Assembly: GCA_032207245.1 (NCBI GenBank)
Contig: CM063502.1
Location: 115,338,197 to 115,402,196 of the forward strand
Direction of reading: 5' to 3'
Length of the DNA stretch: 64,000 nt
Origin: Pardosa pseudoannulata
Taxonomy: Eukaryota > Arthropoda > Arachnida > Araneae > Lycosidae
In this document: piece after piece, positions 59,857 to 64,000 of the stretch
Numbering within the stretch: position 1 is the first letter of the stretch
Layout: every line of letters starts with the position of its first letter
Made by a program: the position numbers and the translations under genes
The notes under the pieces: model-generated
What the model was told of the DNA's origin: nothing
What the model saw: only the letters and a program-made list of their open reading frames with translations
Database searches by the model: none

Positions 59857-60218
59857 ATGGCCCGCTCATCAAACTATACCCAGGAAGAGATAGACGTTAT
59901 AATAAGCTATATAGAAAGAACACCGCATCTAATATCAGGTGAATTTAATAAAAAATTGCCCATCTATAGCTGACATGAATAGAGACTGGGACAATGTAGC
60001 CAGCTTTGTGAATGCTTGTGGCATGGGTGTAGAGAGGAATGGAATGCAAATAAAAAATAAATGGAGCGACCTAAAATACAGGACCAAAAAAAAAAAAAGC
60101 ATCAGAAATCAAAAATTATGTACAAAAAACGAGAGGTAGTCCTCGAATTAAAGACAAATTAACGGAAGTTGAAGAACGAATTTTAGGCCTTAAGGAGAAA
60201 CGTGCGTGTCAGGAATAA
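59857..60218 (+). pseudogene. Myb/SANT-like DNA-binding protein remnant (NAIF1/Harbinger-associated type)
   Basis: Starting at ATG 59857, frame 1 reads MARSSNYTQEEIDVI and continues to FNKK. The similarity then jumps to the next frame (MNRDW, then GVERNGMQIKNKWSDLKYR at about 60025-60085) and then to a third frame (RGSPRIKDKLTEVEERILGL), ending at TAA 60216-60218. This order of elements is typical of the Myb/SANT-like domain (Pfam Myb_DNA-bind_5 type) found in NAIF1 and in the second protein of PIF/Harbinger transposons, where it binds DNA and helps import the transposase. Both frame changes fall in A-runs (A6 near 59951 and A13 at 60086-60098), and each is explained by one extra A. Coding-like sequence rich in Pro, Lys and Arg continues past the stop in the same frame to about 60390, with a further stop, so decay is likely and not only base-calling error. 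No Harbinger DDE transposase is visible nearby. Confidence 0.8.
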
Positions 60219-60439
60219 CGCTCTTAGCAGAAGCCACAGAAAGACGTCAGAAGAGGAGAGTCTGTGTCCAGCAATCCTCCAACTCCGACGCATGCGCATT
60301 TGATGTCTACCCCCCAAAAGAGAAAGAAACAGTCAATCTTCCCGTCTCAGTACAGGTGTCAATATTTGGCGCAGTATCGAAAGTTTGGCAAATCAATTTT
60401 GAAATATTTTTTATGTATACTTTAATGCTTTACTCTTTA

Positions 60440-62023
60440 TATTAATTTCGGAATTAAGACATCCAATGACTTATATTAACACTTATATATTCATATTTTA
60501 TTCTTAAATAGAAGACAAAAAACTACATTTTTAATATCAGTTATACAGTAGTTATCATTTTTGGATGGATTTATTCTGTTGTTTACAATCCTCAAAGTGC
60601 TAATGACAAATTAAGAAGATTAGAAATTTAGAAGATGTTGCAAATAAAAATTATCTTGACATGCATTTAACATTATAAAAGATTTCATTCCTTTTGTCGT
60701 CAGTCAGTTATTTAAGTGTACAAGTGATACAAAAATATTAATTTGATGAGACCCTAGCTGTCAAATTATGTACAAATAACTATATTCATATCTTAACTAT
60801 TTAAAAATTAATCTAGAATTTCTCAATTTTATTCAGCAATTTTTAAATTTTATTACAGAGTTCAAACTATGTTTTACACTATGTATATACAACCAGAATA
60901 AATAGACTAATTACTTTATAGCAAAATTTACTTTTACTACTCAGTAGAATTAAACATAGTGTTAAAATATTTTTTTCCCAAAGAATGTTTATTCTTTAAA
61001 ACTTTGATAAATTTTTCCATATCCATAATTTTACCCTTTTAGAGTTATTAAACTTTTAGTAAATAACAAAAAATCATTAACTTTAATGAGGTTATGTTAA
61101 TGGATAAATAAATATAACCTCATAAAAGTTAATGAATTTTTTAGTGGAAAATGCTCTAACAGCTATTTGTAATTTTATGGATATCTATATCCACTGCTCT
61201 ATAGTCTATGTGGTAAACAGACATGATATCATTTATGTAATATTTTTACTACTCTAATTAGCTGTGTGAGTAGGCCTTTCAAAAATTATGCACTTCCAAT
61301 TTAAATTGTCATATGTTGATAAACTGCCCCCTATGCCAGGAATTTCCTAACAACATTTCTAGGATATGTGTAATTGACAAATTATGTTACAAAAAACATC
61401 CAATTTTTAGTTAATTTGATGCATATTTTATTTATCAAAGTATAATTTTATCTTTATATGATAATATAACAAATTATAGCAAAACATTATTAAACAATGT
61501 TATACAAAAAATTTATGACCCATGGGTTTTTACTGACATAAATTAATGGTATTAAATAATTATCTCTTTAATAAGTATATGTTATGAAGAAAATGTTTGT
61601 TTGTATATTTGCTGGTGCTAATTAAAACATTGTTATAGATATAAATTTTGTGAATTTACAACATCATTTATAAAATTTCTCTTAATTTTGTGTGAAAATG
61701 CATTTATTTACAGAGATATAACTTATTTAAAGAATCAAACCAACATAGTTATTTAAAAAAATAAAATTTTGATTAACTCTTTCATATTGAAACATTTAAA
61801 AAAAGACGAAACTTAAAATCTCTGTACAGATAACAAATCTGAACAAACTTGACTAATTGAATTTTTATTCAAAATGTTTATTTTTTTACATTGCTTTTTT
61901 ACATTACAACTTTTTATTATCTATTAGTTTATGTATTTTTTATCTCACTTATAAATGAAACCTAAATCATTCAGATGAATAAAATAAAATTATACACACA
62001 CACACATATTTGAACATTTGTGT

Positions 62024-62026
<3 letters not shown>
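60440..62026. other. AT-rich non-coding interval
   Basis: No gene or repeat family recognised between the Myb/SANT-like and zinc-finger remnants. Confidence 0.6.

Positions 62027-62105
<79 letters not shown>
62027..62105. repeat. (TA)n microsatellite
   Basis: TA run of about 79 bases, preceded by a short CA run at 61993-62005. Confidence 0.98.
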
Positions 62106-62107
<2 letters not shown>

Positions 62108-62199
62108 CCAGCAAATTTTATTTAATACAAAAATACAAATTTCATGTTGCAATATAAAATTTAAACATAATTAAAACATAATTTTCTCAATATTATTAA

Positions 62200-63870
62200 T
62201 GTTTATAATCAGTCATAGAATGTAAATACAGCACTTCTTTATTTAAATGTGTGAAACTTTCACCAATATTTTCTTTTCATAATCTAAGGGTTTTAATAAT
62301 GCTAAATTGGGATTCGATTTTTTCCTTCTTGTGGAGTTTGTTTGGAGTTTTAATTTTCTTACTAGGTAGCTCATTTTTAAAATGTTCATGAATCTTAATA
62401 TTTACATGTTTAATTTTGTTGCTTAATTTTAGCACATTATGTATAGTATTTTTTTTTTTTTTTTTTTTTTTTTTTAGTTTGTTAATTTTAGGGTCTATTT
62501 CACAACCTTTCAGAACAATTTCAAAAATGTTAATTTCTGGTTTTTAGATACTATTCAAACTATACATTTGCAAAATATTAGAAATTTCTTTTTCACCACC
62601 ACTGTTTTCAATATATGTATTTTTTTCTTTTGGTATTTCTCATATACCTGTATACTTGCATGAGAATACAGGTTTACATATGTTGTTTTAAATTATTCTC
62701 ACATGTATACTGAAACAGATGAAAGCACCCTTTGCAAATTGTGCACTTCAATTTATATTGCATGATACAAGTTGGATGTTCAACAATGTAATGATGCTTA
62801 TGATCTAATTTTTTTAGTTGATTTCATTTCACACTCATAATTATTTACTTTGGTTATCATATTGAGTGTAACTGTATGACTTTTAACATAGATCTAACTT
62901 ATTTTAGTTATTCTATATGTATCAACATTTTTCATAAGTTTAATTAATATTTGAACCTTCCCCTTATTTTACTAGAGCAAGAATAGTTTTATCTAATCTT
63001 TGTAATTTTTTTCTTTCTAGATAAAAATGCTTAAAAGTAAATGCATGTTAGTATTATTAGAAGCAAATTTAAAATATTCCCCAAACTCTTTGGTATCAAC
63101 TGAACTGAATATTTTTGTTTACAGTATGTAAATAGATAAAATAGATGTTATCAATAATCAATAAAGCTTATCTTCACGAATGACATACATTCTTTGTCAT
63201 TTTTCATATTTTTGAAAATTATGCATGTATTTTAACTTTCAAAAACATGCCCCATTCCTGCCTCATGTAAGGGTGTGATAGGACATATTTATTACCAATG
63301 TAATTGTTATTTTAAAACAACACTTCTATAATTACTCTCACCTTAATTTTTTTAAAAAATGGTAAAATATTTTAGATTGTCATCCTGAAACTTACAATGT
63401 TGTATTAGTAGAAAATAATTTGTAAAACATACTTTTGTTAACTGTCCCAGTCATGTCTATTTTACCCCAATATGATATAAATTATTATCAAAATCGGTAA
63501 ATTCAAAATTTTCAACTTCAATTTGGGTATGATGATCATCTATACGCTCCCTTAAATGCTTATGAATCCAAATTTTGTGTCACTCGATGGACTTTCTAAT
63601 CCCCGATTCAAAATCATGTTCACATAATTTTATGTTTTGTTAAAGAATCTCTTAATAAAAGGTTTTTTACAAATATTGCATCCATATGATGATTTCATTT
63701 TTCATGAAATAAAATATAAACTTAGCGAATAAGTCAACCACAAAAAAAGCACGTGGTGGCGAATTACTATGTAAATACAGCAGTTAAGTGATCTTTTATA
63801 ATAAAAAGTTTTTCATAAATGTTGCATCCATAAGATGAGCTTATTTTTCATGAAATAAAATATAAACAGC
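62200..63870 (-). pseudogene. decayed C2H2 zinc-finger protein gene
   Basis: The minus strand in shifting frames shows C2H2-finger-like pieces. They include SSYGCNICKKPFIKRFFNKT (about 63627-63690) and a tandem relative SSYGCNIYEKLFI with HLT (about 63770-63850). LCEHDFESG with HKIWIHKHLRE follows at about 63540-63620, then YECEMKSTKKIR continuing to LDHKHHYIVEHP at about 62770-62850. LKCTICKGCFHLFQ with NNLKQHM lies at about 62670-62760. A downstream tail has long stop-poor stretches, such as EKNTYIENSGGEKEISNILQ and IKIHEHFKNELPSKKIK, down to about 62290. Cys or His residues are lost in several fingers, and stops, frameshifts and a T/A-run expansion (62451-62475) break it. The gene, if once real, was a multi-finger protein. 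No intact copy is in the window. Confidence 0.55.
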
Positions 63871-63920
63871 GAATAAGTCAACCACAAAAATGCACGTGGT
63901 GGCGAGCTACAAAAATGCGT
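63653..63920. repeat. direct tandem duplication of about 148 bp (zinc-finger segment)
   Basis: TTGCATCCATANGATGANNT, TTTTTCATGAAATAAAATAT, GCGAATAAGTCAACCACAAA and GCACGTGGTGGCGA occur in the same order at 63653-63776 and 63803-63920. On the minus strand the repeated part includes the zinc-finger-like YGCNI segment. Confidence 0.85.
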
Positions 63921-64000
63921 GTTATTCCCTGGGCGACGGCACACTATATAAATTCAGCACTACAGTTGGCGAAATCTCTAGAAAGTATGAACGGAGGGAA

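Overview
The window is AT-rich, intron-era animal nuclear DNA that is dominated by non-coding sequence, simple repeats and dead transposons. I infer an arthropod, with a chelicerate such as a spider a reasonable guess, from the mix of mariner, Tc1, Harbinger and piggyBac-type remnants, a tRNA-derived SINE with an AACC-type tail, and long (TA)n tracts. The species cannot be fixed from this sequence alone. There are no bacterial-style operons, CRISPR arrays, rRNA genes or convincing functional tRNA genes.

Only one gene looks intact: a single-exon, minus-strand gene at about 51.2-52.5 kb for the mitochondrial pyruvate dehydrogenase component X (E3-binding protein). It has a lipoyl domain, an E3-binding domain and an E2-like core in which the catalytic histidine is replaced. 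The eukaryotic start is the ATG at 52538. A TTG twelve codons upstream only makes the open frame look longer.

Layout. 0-3.4 kb: three successive local tandem duplications. 4.8-5.8 kb: a candidate transposon carrying a SINE. 6.6-7.1 kb: a Tc1-like transposase pseudogene. 8.5-9.3 kb: a Harbinger-type MITE composite and another tandem duplication. 9.7-11.3 kb: a broken mariner with a SINE inside it. 11.8-13.6 kb: two tandem duplications. 13.8-17 kb and 20.4-21.1 kb: (TA)n microsatellites, including one of about 780 bp, partly linked to a dispersed repeat. 17.75-18.45 kb: a second mariner fossil. 22.2-23.6 kb: a duplicated, unrecognised coding-like block with an acidic frame. 25.0-25.7 kb: an internally deleted transposon with TIRs of about 150 bp. 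26.35-28.85 kb: a tandem array with a unit of about 273 bp, invaded by a TTAA-flanked MITE. 29.4-33.2 kb: more (TA)n tracts, and a second TTAA-flanked MITE inside a SINE. 34.5-43.5 kb: decayed SINEs, a short TIR element and tandem duplications. 43.5-51.2 kb: mostly featureless AT-rich DNA. 53-58.2 kb: a possible solo LTR, inverted CRE-containing repeats and a clean Harbinger-type MITE. 59.6-60.4 kb: a frameshifted Myb/SANT-like (NAIF1/Harbinger-associated) gene remnant. 62.2-63.9 kb: a decayed C2H2 zinc-finger gene on the minus strand.

I found no evidence of a new multi-gene system. The informative material is structural: nested insertions that give relative ages, a filled/empty target-site pair inside a tandem array, and pervasive local tandem duplication at 150-700 bp scale.
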